Positions 1 to 8,459 are shown, numbered from the stretch's first letter. The stretch is DNA of 54,714 nucleotides from Sediminibacterium ginsengisoli (GCA_943324415.2 CALPLN020000001.1:1-54714); one strand, 5' to 3'. The notes: generated from the letters alone by a model not told the origin. Numbers and translations are program-made.

Positions 1-1029
1 GGACTTGAAATAATCATCAAATCCTTATCTGAGAGCCGATTACTCGATTTCATAGTACCGGTTATTTTTGCGAATAATAAAGCGATTAATTTTTACAAAA
101 AGGGTTTACCCGATTTTCAATTGAGTTTTTCGACAGCACCAGATCTTGACAAGCTAAATCCCAAACAAGTGAACCTGATTCAATGTTGGGAGGAGGAAGC
201 AGCAATTCAACCAGGGGAACAAACAGAAATAGGTGGCAAATACGCACTGATCTCACTAGAACAGGCAGTTGCTGCTTTGAAAAACAATAAGATTGATGGC
301 TTGGTCACTGCGCCAATCCATAAAAAGAATATCCAGTCTCCTGATTTTAATTTTAGTGGCCATACCCCTTATTTGCAACATGCATTTGGGAATGTAGAAA
401 ACTTAATGTTATTGGTAGCTGAGAATTTAAGAATGGCTTTGGTCACAGAGCATCTGACTATACAAGATATTGCACAACATATTACTAAGGATAAGATCAA
501 ACAAAAATTACAAATCCTTCACAGAAGCTTGCAAAAAGATTTTGGTGTAGACAAACCACGTATCGCGGTGTTGGCCTTGAATCCACACGCAGGTGATGAT
601 GGATTGATTGGTAAAGAGGAAATTGAAATTATCAGACCAGCAATTAAAGAAGCTAAACAACAGATGTTGGTGTACGGACCCTATTCTGCTGATGCGTTTT
701 TCGCAAGAGGACAACATGAAAAGTTTGATGCAGTTTTAGCAATGTACCATGACCAAGGATTGATTCCATTCAAATCTTTAGCGTTTGGAGAAGGCGTTAA
801 TTTTACTGCTGGCCTACCTATTGTTAGAACAAGCCCTGACCATGGCACTGCTTTTGATATTGCAGGCAAAGACAAAGCAGATGCAAGTTCATTTACGGCA
901 AGTATTTTTGAGTGTGTTCGCATCATTCATGCAAGACAAGGATATCGCGACATGCGTCTGAATCCTTTGAAAAAAGTAAGCCATAAAATGTTTGCGAATG
1001 CGGTTGATGAGCGTTTAGACGAAAACTAA
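1..1029 (+). CDS. pdxA: 4-hydroxythreonine-4-phosphate dehydrogenase PdxA (5' end cut by window)
   Basis: Cytoplasmic enzyme that oxidises and decarboxylates 4-phosphohydroxy-threonine in DXP-dependent pyridoxal phosphate synthesis. The reading frame is open from base 1 (GLEIIIKSL, matching the region just after the family's GDPxGIG start), so the first roughly 10-20 codons lie outside the window and the TTG at 121 is not a real start. Family landmarks are VTAPIHK, the SGHTPYLQ segment, LNPHAGD, YHDQGLIPFK and TSPDHGTAFD, which carry the metal- and substrate-binding histidines of PdxA. The 342 visible residues fit the usual length of about 330-360. Its stop overlaps by a few bases the stop of the convergent gene at 1026-1655. 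Confidence 0.96.
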   Translation, partial: GLEIIIKSLSESRLLDFIVPVIFANNKAINFYKKGLPDFQLSFSTAPDLDKLNPKQVNLIQCWEEEAAIQPGEQTEIGGKYALISLEQAVAALKNNKIDGLVTAPIHKKNIQSPDFNFSGHTPYLQHAFGNVENLMLLVAENLRMALVTEHLTIQDIAQHITKDKIKQKLQILHRSLQKDFGVDKPRIAVLALNPHAGDDGLIGKEEIEIIRPAIKEAKQQMLVYGPYSADAFFARGQHEKFDAVLAMYHDQGLIPFKSLAFGEGVNFTAGLPIVRTSPDHGTAFDIAGKDKADASSFTASIFECVRIIHARQGYRDMRLNPLKKVSHKMFANAVDERLDEN

Positions 1030-1655
1030 AATGGACATGCTTTTTTAAGGTCTACCAACGACTGCAATCCCCAAGATGGAGACACTGGCGTAGCAATGGA
1101 TTGTTGACTCAAACAGCGTTCTGCTTTTTGAATTAAAGACTTACTTGCCTTGCAGCCACCACCAAATAAAGTTGGTAATTTGTATTGGATATTCGCCTCC
1201 AAAAGATAGACTCTAGGATTGTTGGGATTGATTTTTTTTGCCAACTCTAAAGGTGTTTTTATTTTATCTTCATAGGACAGCCACCTCAATGCTGGATTCA
1301 CTGACATCTTAGCAGTATTGGCCATACTTTCTGCACAATATATTTCATCATTTATTTGAACTGATTTTGCTCTAGCAATCCACAATAAAGCTGCATTGGC
1401 TTGTTGATCCCTATCTCCCATTTTCAAAAGACACATTCTTGCCTTGACCAAAGAAGCATAATACGGGATCAGCCAATTGGTTTTATCAGCCATATAAAGC
1501 TGTTCGAATTGTGCATATACCTGTTGATAGGAAGCCGTTTTACTTAATTGATTAAACTGACTCACTGCAGACTCTAAAGTCTTTGCTGGAGGGGTTACCT
1601 GACCTTGAACAGGCAATTGCATTAGTAATATAAAAAGAACCACTACATTTTGCAT
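1026..1655 (-). CDS. Secreted helical (TPR-like) protein of unknown function
   Basis: Not recognised as a named family. The 209-residue product begins with a hydrophobic signal peptide (about residues 1-18, ending near VQG-Q), so it is likely exported. The mature part is alpha-helical in character, with repeated hydrophobic and aromatic spacing (YAQFEQLY, WLIPYYASLVKARM, NPRVYLLEANIQY), suggesting a tetratricopeptide-like solenoid, and has a conserved-looking LFGGGCKASKSLI and PSWG near the end. It is the last gene of the minus-strand run ABC ATPase, permease, LolA-like protein and this gene, 10 bp after the LolA-like stop, so it is probably co-transcribed with them. Three or four cysteines are present (MCLL, YCAES, GGCK, RCL, ACPF). 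Confidence 0.75.
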   Translation of the reverse strand: MQNVVVLFILLMQLPVQGQVTPPAKTLESAVSQFNQLSKTASYQQVYAQFEQLYMADKTNWLIPYYASLVKARMCLLKMGDRDQQANAALLWIARAKSVQINDEIYCAESMANTAKMSVNPALRWLSYEDKIKTPLELAKKINPNNPRVYLLEANIQYKLPTLFGGGCKASKSLIQKAERCLSQQSIATPVSPSWGLQSLVDLKKACPF

Positions 1656-1665
1656 AGGATGTAAT

Positions 1666-2352
1666 TTAAAACATCGAATTTGAAACCCCTTTATTGATTA
1701 CATAATTGGCATAGGTAATTTCAATTGTACCTTTCTTTTGCTTCAATGCCTTTTGCTTAGCCGCAGGATCATCATCGCCAAATTCTAGCGTAATGCCATT
1801 CGGTAATTTATAGTCCTTGGTATTGAAACCAAAAATTATTTTACTAGGAAGACCATAGCTTGCATATTGGCCATATTCCATCGTGATCTCATAAGTGCCA
1901 TTTTCTTTTGTTGTCGTAAACGTCTTGTATACAAGCGCATCCACTGGATCGATCCATAATGTAGAAATAACCCAATCCAATTTTTCATCCGTTGGGATCA
2001 ACTTAATGGCTTGCAATTGCTTGCCTTTAAATACTTGAACCCCAGATTCAATCGCGATGTATTGTTTGTTATTTAATAATGAATTGAGGGTCACCGACAC
2101 GCCCCCTTTAGGTAATAAAGAAATTCCACCCTCTTTTTTTACTTTCAGCAAATTGGGTTTCTTGTAATATACTTTTACTTTCCCCAACGAAGCTTTGATA
2201 AAAGCCACATCTGTTTTCATGATTCCCATGGCCACATAGTCATTGACAATATTCAATTTTGCACTTACTTTTTCAATCAATGCATTTGATTGCGCCATAG
2301 TTGAATACTGGAGAATAAAAACGCCAACAATACATAAAATAGTTTTTTTCAT
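1666..2352 (-). CDS. LolA-like outer-membrane lipoprotein carrier-type protein
   Basis: A 228-residue exported protein with an N-terminal signal peptide (MKKTILCIVGVFILQYSTMAQ, cleaved near Ala-Gln). The mature sequence is dominated by beta-strand stretches (GKVKVYYKKPNLLKVKK, GGVSVTLNSLL, YIAIESGVQVFKGK, DALVYKTFTTTKENGTYEITMEYGQY), the layout of the LolA/LolB-type half-barrel that binds lipid or lipoprotein acyl chains. Identification rests on this pattern and on position next to an ABC exporter, not on a decisive motif. It lies 36 bp after the permease gene on the same strand and is probably part of the same transcript. An alternative is an unrelated secreted beta protein. Confidence 0.65.
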   Translation of the reverse strand: MKKTILCIVGVFILQYSTMAQSNALIEKVSAKLNIVNDYVAMGIMKTDVAFIKASLGKVKVYYKKPNLLKVKKEGGISLLPKGGVSVTLNSLLNNKQYIAIESGVQVFKGKQLQAIKLIPTDEKLDWVISTLWIDPVDALVYKTFTTTKENGTYEITMEYGQYASYGLPSKIIFGFNTKDYKLPNGITLEFGDDDPAAKQKALKQKKGTIEITYANYVINKGVSNSMF

Positions 2353-2388
2353 ACCGAATAAATTATATCTTTTTAATTCAAGCTAATA

Positions 2389-3264
2389 TTAGCTTAAAAT
2401 ATCTTTCTTTTTCATGATCCAAATAGATGCCCCCACAAACAATCCAATATGGACCGTCAATACCAAGATTGAATTTTTTATTTTAGCTACATTTAAGATG
2501 CTTCCTGTGATCGCATCATTGCTTTCATTCACTTGGATGTCAAAAAATTCTTTCCAATTGTTCATATGCGTTGTAAACAAATAAGGCTTGACTACATTGA
2601 ACAATGGGATATTCAAGGTGCTTAAGATAGTAAAGAACACAATTGCACTAATCGTTGCTACGATTGGTCCTATTGAATTATTCGCTAAACTAGACATCAA
2701 GAAGCCTAATGCTGCTACGGTCAATAAAGAGAAGCTAGCAAAAACAAAGGCGCCTAGATATCTCCAAAAAACATCTTGTTCCTGAATCAATACTACATAA
2801 TTGGACTTCATCAGAAATAAATCATCTGTTCCAAAAATCCACATACTTAAGAATAGTGCTAGAAATGCTAACCAAATCAATAACAAAATAGTGTATAAAC
2901 TAGCTGCAACAAATTTGGCTAATACCCATTGTGTTCTACTGTAAGGTGTAGTGAACAACAATCTTAAAGTACCTAGATTGGCTTCTCCAGAAAGCATATC
3001 AGCAGCAATTAAGGCAACTAATAAAGGAACATGGACCAATAATAATTGCAATAAGATATAACATATCAAATAACCATTCAAGACTTTGCCATCCACCGTT
3101 AAAGTATCATTGATATCCTTCATTAAAAAGGCTGCGTAGGCTTCTCCGTCAATTTTCAATCCCATCTGTATGACTAATATCAACGCGGCAATGGCACCAA
3201 ATGCAATATAAGTTCTAGGCCTTTTGTAGATTTTGAAAAGTTCTATTTGAATAATGGGCCACAT
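2389..3264 (-). CDS. ABC-2 type transporter permease
   Basis: Inner-membrane permease of 291 residues. Six hydrophobic helices are visible (about residues 20-38, 65-92, 118-142, 170-195, 200-220 and 264-284), with a large loop between helices 1 and 2, as in the ABC-2 permease family (NatB/BcrB-like). The segment SGEANLGTLRLLFTTPYSR after helix 2 is the family's characteristic coupling region. The ATPase gene ends 1 bp upstream on the same strand, so the two form one exporter. Substrate cannot be read from sequence; drugs, lipids, peptides or sodium are all handled by this family. Confidence 0.9.
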   Translation of the reverse strand: MWPIIQIELFKIYKRPRTYIAFGAIAALILVIQMGLKIDGEAYAAFLMKDINDTLTVDGKVLNGYLICYILLQLLLVHVPLLVALIAADMLSGEANLGTLRLLFTTPYSRTQWVLAKFVAASLYTILLLIWLAFLALFLSMWIFGTDDLFLMKSNYVVLIQEQDVFWRYLGAFVFASFSLLTVAALGFLMSSLANNSIGPIVATISAIVFFTILSTLNIPLFNVVKPYLFTTHMNNWKEFFDIQVNESNDAITGSILNVAKIKNSILVLTVHIGLFVGASIWIMKKKDILS

Positions 3265-3265
3265 A

Positions 3266-4177
3266 TTAATAAGTTGAAGTGAGTTGTAAAAAATAATCTT
3301 CTAAAGAATTTTTAGATTCTAGAGAAAGTAAGGCAATGTTGGACGCGACTAAAAAAGTATTCAATCCAGGAATGTCCAATTTAGGAATGCTTAAATAAAG
3401 TCCTTCGCTGCGTTCCAATATATTCGCACGGTAGGCAGAATCCATTAATTTTTGTTTTGCATCTTGATCATCCAATGTTTTGATCTGAACAATTGTTTTA
3501 TTTGGATCCAATAAACTTGATGTAGGACCTTCGGCCATTTTTTTACCTTGATGGATGATTAAGATATGCGTTGCGATTTGTTCAATCTCCGAAAGCAAAT
3601 GTGACGAAACCAACACTGTTTTACCTTGATCTTTAGAGAGCGATTTAATCAACTGACGAATGTCTGCAATCCCTTGAGGATCCAGTCCGTTGGTTGGTTC
3701 ATCTAGAATAATCAATGCAGGATCATGCAATAGTGCAATTCCAATACCTAATCTTTGTTTCATCCCTAATGAATAGGTCTGTACTTTATCATGAGCTCTT
3801 GCAAGCAAACCTACCTGCGATAAGGTCGCCTCAATTTTAGCCGCACTAATCTTTTGCTTACGTAATTTGGCAAACAAAGTTAGATGCTCTTGTGCTGTTA
3901 AATAAGGATATAAATCGGGACGCTCAATGACTGCGCCAATCTGCTCTAATATAGCAGATCGATGGTCTGTCAATGATTTGCCAAAAATTTCTATCTTTCC
4001 TTCGGAAGGATGTATTAACGAAAGTAGCATCCGAATGGTGGTGCTCTTTCCAGATCCATTTTGGCCTAAAAAACCATAGACCTGACCTGCTTCTACTTCA
4101 AATGATAGCTGGTCTACTGCCTTTAAGGCGCCGAAAGTTTTACTTAATGCTTGTACTTTAATAACTGACATACTCAT
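3266..4177 (-). CDS. ABC transporter ATP-binding protein
   Basis: Cytoplasmic ATPase subunit of 303 residues. Walker A is GQNGSGKST (about residues 38-46), the signature is YSLGMKQRLGIG, Walker B is LIILDEPTNGLDP, and the H-loop is in VLVSSHLLSEIE. The extra C-terminal stretch of about 80 residues is typical of the DrrA/BcrA/CcmA branch that pairs with ABC-2 permeases. First gene of a four-gene minus-strand run with permease, LolA-like and helical secreted proteins. Two ATGs stand 6 bp apart (4177 and 4171); the upstream one is used here but either could be correct. The run starts after the ATP-synthase terminator at 4225-4254, so it needs its own promoter. Confidence 0.93.
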   Translation of the reverse strand: MSMSVIKVQALSKTFGALKAVDQLSFEVEAGQVYGFLGQNGSGKSTTIRMLLSLIHPSEGKIEIFGKSLTDHRSAILEQIGAVIERPDLYPYLTAQEHLTLFAKLRKQKISAAKIEATLSQVGLLARAHDKVQTYSLGMKQRLGIGIALLHDPALIILDEPTNGLDPQGIADIRQLIKSLSKDQGKTVLVSSHLLSEIEQIATHILIIHQGKKMAEGPTSSLLDPNKTIVQIKTLDDQDAKQKLMDSAYRANILERSEGLYLSIPKLDIPGLNTFLVASNIALLSLESKNSLEDYFLQLTSTY

Positions 4178-4224
4178 ATAACAATCAATTGAATTTTTTG
4201 TTGCGAAAGCGACACCCTATTCAC

Positions 4225-4254
4225 AAAAAAACCCCGAAAATTCGGGGTTTTTTA
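4225..4254 (-). terminator. Intrinsic terminator after atpA
   Basis: A perfect inverted repeat, ACCCCGAA and TTCGGGGT, flanked by A-run and T-run, forms a GC-rich stem followed by a U tract in both orientations. It begins 16 bp past the atpA stop and closes the ATP synthase transcript. It also separates that operon from the ABC ATPase gene downstream. Confidence 0.93.
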
Positions 4255-4269
4255 TATTCAAGTATTTAC

Positions 4270-5847
4270 TTATTTGTATTGAGGAATCAAGCTATTCGCT
4301 AATTCAACCATTTGCTTCAATCCATCTTCAGGTAAATTACCTTTTTTGAATTCAGCCAATACATTTGGTAATTTATTGGTCATCTCTAACATGAAATGTG
4401 CTTCAAAATCTTTCACGTTCTTCACCGCAACTTCTTTCAACAAACCTTGTGTACCCAAGTAGATAATTGCTACTTGTTTTTCTACCGAGAACGGTGTGTA
4501 CTGCGCTTGTTTCAAGATCTCTACGTTTCTTGCACCTTTGTCAATTACGTTTTTAGTTGCTGGATCTAAGTCACCACCAAATTTAGAGAAGGCTTCTAAC
4601 TCTCTGTATAATGCTTGGTCTAATTTTAAAGTACCAGATACTTTTTTCATTGATTTGATCTGCGCATTACCACCCACACGGCTCACTGAAATACCTACGT
4701 TGATCGCTGGACGAATACCTGCGTTAAACAAGTTACCTTCCAAGAAGATCTGACCGTCAGTAATAGAGATTACGTTGGTAGGAATATAGGCAGATACGTC
4801 ACCTGCTTGTGTTTCAATAATTGGCAATGCAGTCAATGAACCACCCCCTTTAACCAAATGCTTGATAGAAGCTGGTAAGTCGTTCATGTTTTTCGCGATA
4901 TCGTCATTTGCAATCACTTTCGCAGCACGCTCTAACAAACGGCTATGCAAGTAGAATACGTCACCTGGATAAGCCTCACGACCTGGCGGACGACGTAATA
5001 ACAAAGATACTTCACGGTAAGCCACCGCTTGCTTAGATAAGTCATCAAATACAATCAAAGCTGGTTTACCACAATCACGGAAGAACTCACCAACTGCTGC
5101 ACCCGCAAATGGAGCGTAGAATTGTTGAGGCGCTGGATCTGCAGCAGAAGCAGCAACGATAATGGTATAAGCCATTGCACCATGTTCTTCTAGAGTCTTC
5201 ATTACACCTGCAATTGTAGATGCTTTTTGACCGATCGCGACATAGATACAATATACTGGTTGACCAGCATCATAGAATTCTTTTTGGTTGATAATGGTGT
5301 CCACACAAATTGCAGTCTTACCTGTTTGACGATCACCAATTACCAATTCACGTTGTCCACGACCAATTGGAATCATTGCGTCAATCGCTTTGATACCCGT
5401 TTGTAATGGCTCTTTTACAGGCTCACGGAAAATTACACCTGGTGCTTTACGCTCCAATGGCATTTCATACAATTCACCTTTAATTGGACCCTTGCCATCG
5501 ATTGGCTCACCCAACATATTGATTACACGACCTACTAAACCATCTCCTACTTTAATAGAAGCGATTTTACCAGTACGCTTAACTTTGTCACCTTCCTTAA
5601 TTTGTTTGCTATCACCCATCATTACCACACCCACATTGTCTTCCTCTAGGTTCAATGCAATTGCTTTGGTTCCATTCTCGAATTCAACCAACTCACCACT
5701 GCTTACACCGTTCAAACCATAAATACGAGCGATACCATCACCAACTTGCAATACAGTTCCAACTTCTTCTAAATCAGCAGAAGCATTAAAATTGCTTAAT
5801 TGCTGTCTAAGAATTGCGGATATTTCATCAGGTTTAATGTCCACCAT
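4270..5847 (-). CDS. atpA: F1Fo ATP synthase subunit alpha
   Basis: Alpha subunit of the membrane-bound F1 headpiece (non-catalytic nucleotide sites). It has 525 residues, normal for Bacteroidota. The P-loop GDRQTGKT is at residues 171-178, and the family motif PAINVGISVSRVGG is present near residue 380, including the arginine that completes the catalytic site of beta. The N-terminal helix (EISAILRQQL) that contacts subunit delta is intact. Fifth and last gene of atpB-E-F-H-A, 33 bp after atpH. The usual next gene, atpG (gamma), is absent: a strong terminator follows instead. Confidence 0.99.
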   Translation of the reverse strand: MVDIKPDEISAILRQQLSNFNASADLEEVGTVLQVGDGIARIYGLNGVSSGELVEFENGTKAIALNLEEDNVGVVMMGDSKQIKEGDKVKRTGKIASIKVGDGLVGRVINMLGEPIDGKGPIKGELYEMPLERKAPGVIFREPVKEPLQTGIKAIDAMIPIGRGQRELVIGDRQTGKTAICVDTIINQKEFYDAGQPVYCIYVAIGQKASTIAGVMKTLEEHGAMAYTIIVAASAADPAPQQFYAPFAGAAVGEFFRDCGKPALIVFDDLSKQAVAYREVSLLLRRPPGREAYPGDVFYLHSRLLERAAKVIANDDIAKNMNDLPASIKHLVKGGGSLTALPIIETQAGDVSAYIPTNVISITDGQIFLEGNLFNAGIRPAINVGISVSRVGGNAQIKSMKKVSGTLKLDQALYRELEAFSKFGGDLDPATKNVIDKGARNVEILKQAQYTPFSVEKQVAIIYLGTQGLLKEVAVKNVKDFEAHFMLEMTNKLPNVLAEFKKGNLPEDGLKQMVELANSLIPQYK

Positions 5848-5880
5848 AAATACTTATTTAATGTATGATTGTTATGTTAA

Positions 5881-6441
5881 TTATAATTTTGCTACGAATT
5901 CGTTAGATAAAAATTGTTTTTTAATATCTAATAAATCTCTTTTAATACTTGCGTCAATTAAATTGTTGTCGAACGACAATACAAAACCACCAATTAAATC
6001 TTCATTGGTATTTGTCGTTAATTCAACAGTTTTAAATTGGGTTTCTTCTTTAATTTTTTGCTCGAAAGTTTTCTTTAACTCATCGCTGATAGCCACCGCA
6101 GTCGTCAAGCTAACTTGATGAATTCCCTTCAAAGCATTGTATTGTTCAATGAATGCAGTAGTAATTTCTGGCAATGCACTTTCTCTACTTTTCTTCACCA
6201 ATAAAACAATAAAAGACAAAGACAACGTGCTCACTGCATCTTTAATCACAGCAAGTATAATTGCATTCTTTTGATCCGCTTTAATGATTGGACTTCTCAA
6301 CACATTTACAAAGTCATGGCTTTGAGTACAAACTGCTTGAAAATATTTCATATCAGCATGCACTGCGTCCAATTGATTTTGCTCAATGGCTAAGTCGAGT
6401 AAGCTCTTTGCGTATCTTCCTGCTAAACGTACGTTGGGCAT
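5881..6441 (-). CDS. atpH: F1Fo ATP synthase subunit delta
   Basis: Peripheral-stalk subunit that links F1 alpha to the b dimer (OSCP type). The 186-residue length is usual. The N-terminal segment RLAGRYAKSLLDLAIEQNQLD and the C-terminal segment NEDLIGGFVLSFDNNLIDASIKRDLLDIKKQF match the two conserved ends of the family. It starts 10 bp after atpF, consistent with one operon. Confidence 0.97.
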   Translation of the reverse strand: MPNVRLAGRYAKSLLDLAIEQNQLDAVHADMKYFQAVCTQSHDFVNVLRSPIIKADQKNAIILAVIKDAVSTLSLSFIVLLVKKSRESALPEITTAFIEQYNALKGIHQVSLTTAVAISDELKKTFEQKIKEETQFKTVELTTNTNEDLIGGFVLSFDNNLIDASIKRDLLDIKKQFLSNEFVAKL

Positions 6442-6451
6442 TTCTTACTTT

Positions 6452-6964
6452 TTAATTTAACTTAACTCCTTCAGCGATTTGCTTAATATAGCTTTCTTGT
6501 TCTGCTTTATTAGACAACTCTTTTCTTAATACTTTCTCTGCAACTTCCACAACCAAATTACCAACTTGATTTTTTACTTCAGTCAAAGCGGCATTTTTTT
6601 GCTGCGTGATTGCCATTTGTGCGTCGCTGATAATGCGCTCATATTCATGCTTCGCTTTATCTTTTGCATCCGCCACCATTTTGTCGGCAGTCTCTTTTGC
6701 ATCTTTTAACAATCCAGCTCTTTCCTCACGTGCTTTCGCTAACAATGCTTCATTTTCATTTTGCATAGCTGCAATTTCTGCTTTCATCTTGTCTGCACGT
6801 AAAAGTGCTTCTTCGATGCCGTTTTCACGCTCAGCAATTGCTTTCAACATTGGTTTCCAAGCAAACTTGCCTAAAACAACCAAGAGAATCAAAAACGCGA
6901 TTGCATTCCAAAACACCAATCCGATGTCTGGCAATACCAATGGGTTAATTTCTAATATGAACAT
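6452..6964 (-). CDS. atpF: F1Fo ATP synthase subunit b
   Basis: Peripheral-stalk b subunit of 170 residues. One N-terminal membrane helix (LPDIGLVFWNAIAFLILLVVLGKFAWKP, about residues 12-38) is followed by a long charged coiled coil rich in Ala, Lys and Glu, which is the whole family plan. It is separated from atpE by a 93-bp gap, unusually large for this operon, containing two inverted repeats and a promoter-like box (see separate entries). A separate start of transcription here is possible. Confidence 0.98.
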   Translation of the reverse strand: MFILEINPLVLPDIGLVFWNAIAFLILLVVLGKFAWKPMLKAIAERENGIEEALLRADKMKAEIAAMQNENEALLAKAREERAGLLKDAKETADKMVADAKDKAKHEYERIISDAQMAITQQKNAALTEVKNQVGNLVVEVAEKVLRKELSNKAEQESYIKQIAEGVKLN

Positions 6965-6992
6965 AAGATTTATTTATCTTAATTAATAATGT

Positions 6993-7000
6993 CAAAGTTA
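6993..7000 (-). promoter_or_regulatory. Candidate -7 box for atpF
   Basis: On the minus strand the bases read TAACTTTG, an exact match to the Bacteroidota -7 consensus TAnnTTTG, 28 bp before the atpF ATG. It follows directly on the second arm of the hairpin at 7001-7034. It may drive the b, delta and alpha genes independently of atpB and atpE. No clear TTTG at -33 was seen, so confidence is moderate. Confidence 0.5.
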
Positions 7001-7053
7001 AAATAGGCTCTTCGCCCTGTGCTAGAGCCTATTTAATTTCTTGGATATCCAAG
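7001..7053 (-). other. Two inverted repeats between atpE and atpF
   Basis: 7040-7053 is a perfect 14-bp palindrome (CTTGGATATCCAAG). 7001-7010 and 7025-7034 are perfect 10-bp arms (AAATAGGCTC, GAGCCTATTT) around a 14-base loop. In the mRNA these would form hairpins immediately after the atpE stop. There is no proper U run, so they look more like a processing or mRNA-stabilising structure, or an attenuator, than a full terminator. Confidence 0.7.
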
Positions 7054-7057
7054 TTGA

Positions 7058-7267
7058 TTATCCGTTACCTAATAAGGCAACTACCACAGCAAACAAGGCA
7101 ACAGCCTCTACGAATGCAGCAGCAACAATCATACTTGAACGGATATCGTTCGCAGCTTCTGGCTGACGTGCAATACCTTCAACAGCACCTTTACCGATCT
7201 GACCGATACCAATTCCAGCACCGATAGCAGCTAATCCAGCGCCAATTGCAGCAATACTTCCTACCAT
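7058..7267 (-). CDS. atpE: F1Fo ATP synthase subunit c
   Basis: Proteolipid that forms the rotating ring. The 69 residues make two glycine- and alanine-rich membrane helices joined by the polar loop ARQPEA. The ion-carrying carboxylate is Glu54 (FVEAVALF). Aligned by eye to sodium-translocating c subunits, the glutamine of helix 1 is replaced by isoleucine and the serine after the glutamate by alanine, so a proton-driven enzyme is expected. It lies 43 bp after atpB. Hairpins follow its stop, perhaps setting the higher amount of c that the complex needs. Confidence 0.98.
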   Translation of the reverse strand: MVGSIAAIGAGLAAIGAGIGIGQIGKGAVEGIARQPEAANDIRSSMIVAAAFVEAVALFAVVVALLGNG

Positions 7268-7310
7268 TTTTTTACGATTTAATTGTGATTGAAAAAAAGT
7301 TAAATATTAT

Positions 7311-8459
7311 TTAGTGATGTGCTTCTTCTTTATGATCATGGTGATGTTCCTCGTTCGCCATTCCAATATACATAGCTGTCAACATAGTAAAGATATAGGC
7401 TTGCAAAAATGCAACCAATAACTCAATCATGCCAATAAACACGGCAAATGGAACTGCAATTGCAGAAGCATACACGGTCTTGAAAATAAATATGATACAA
7501 ATCAAACTCAATACTAAGATGTGGCCTGCAGTAATGTTCGCAAACAAACGAATCATTAAAGAAATAGGCTTTGTAAATACACCAATTAATTCGATAGGTG
7601 CTAAGAACAACTTCATGCTCCAGTGCATACCAGGCATCCAAAAAATGTGTTGCCAGTAATTTTTATTCGCACTTAAGTTCACTACAATGAAAACGCAAAC
7701 TGCTAACATCATTGTGAAAGCGATATTTCCACTCACATTCGCTCCCCCTGGAAAGATTGGAATTAAACCTAAAAAGTTATTCGTCAAAATCAAGAAGAAT
7801 ACGGTCAACAAGAAAGGCATGAATTTAGCATACTTCTTTTTACCAATATTAGGGATGGCCAATTCATCTCTTACAAACAGCACAATCGGCTCCATAAAGG
7901 ATTGAATGCCTTTAGGTGCAGAAGTAACCCCTGTTTTTTTATACGCAGTTGCAGCAGATAGAATAACAACCAATATAATGAAAACAGACACCAATAAAGA
8001 AGCTACGTTCTTTGTGATAGAGAAATCCCATAAAGCTTTTGTTGCTGCTTCATCAATGGCTTCCGTTGCGTCTATAATTTTAACCTTGCCTTCTATAATT
8101 TTATAATCAAAATTGCCCTTGTATACAATATGCTCATGGTGTTCATTCATGAATTTTGCAGACGAAAAAACTTCGATTCCTTTTGGTGTGTACAAAATCA
8201 CTGGCAATGAAATAGAAGTATGCCCCCATAAATGCCAGCTATGATCATCTTTGATGTGTTCTAATATAGTTTCTGTTACATTGAATTCTTTTACTTCATG
8301 ACCTACTGCAGTGCTATCAAGTGTTGCCACTTTATTCGTATCCGCAGTTTGTGATGCAGTTTGTGATGCAGTTTCGTTTGCAAATGCATTGCCAGAATAA
8401 GCCAATGTAAATAAGCTCAAACACAATACCAGTAAAGATTTTATACGTCTAGATGCCAT
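7311..8459 (-). CDS. atpB: F1Fo ATP synthase subunit a
   Basis: Membrane subunit that forms the proton half-channels against the c ring. The essential arginine is in KPISLMIRLFANITAGH in the fourth or fifth helix, and the C-terminal FLQAYIFTMLTAMYIG segment is typical. At 382 residues it is much longer than the roughly 270 of E. coli, as in other Bacteroidota: an N-terminal signal peptide (about residues 1-27) and a periplasmic domain of some 130 residues precede the conserved helices. The signal region is followed by the short repeat ASQTASQTA. The C terminus is histidine-rich (HHHDHKEEAHH). First gene of the operon. Confidence 0.97.
   Translation of the reverse strand: MASRRIKSLLVLCLSLFTLAYSGNAFANETASQTASQTADTNKVATLDSTAVGHEVKEFNVTETILEHIKDDHSWHLWGHTSISLPVILYTPKGIEVFSSAKFMNEHHEHIVYKGNFDYKIIEGKVKIIDATEAIDEAATKALWDFSITKNVASLLVSVFIILVVILSAATAYKKTGVTSAPKGIQSFMEPIVLFVRDELAIPNIGKKKYAKFMPFLLTVFFLILTNNFLGLIPIFPGGANVSGNIAFTMMLAVCVFIVVNLSANKNYWQHIFWMPGMHWSMKLFLAPIELIGVFTKPISLMIRLFANITAGHILVLSLICIIFIFKTVYASAIAVPFAVFIGMIELLVAFLQAYIFTMLTAMYIGMANEEHHHDHKEEAHH
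8344..8374. repeat. 12-bp in-frame tandem repeat in atpB
   Basis: Two and a half copies of GCAGTTTGTGAT on the plus strand. On the coding strand they give the repeated residues ASQT just after the signal peptide of subunit a. Copy number could vary between strains without breaking the frame. Confidence 0.85.

Noticed and set aside
3973..4161. Small plus-strand frames such as 3973-4161, 5390-5722, 6606-6986 and 17933-18253
   Set aside because: All lie antisense to well-identified conserved genes and lack promoter boxes or recognisable domains.
7423..7659. Overlapping frames on both strands inside atpB
   Set aside because: They are out-of-frame shadows of a conserved membrane gene, with no family resemblance.
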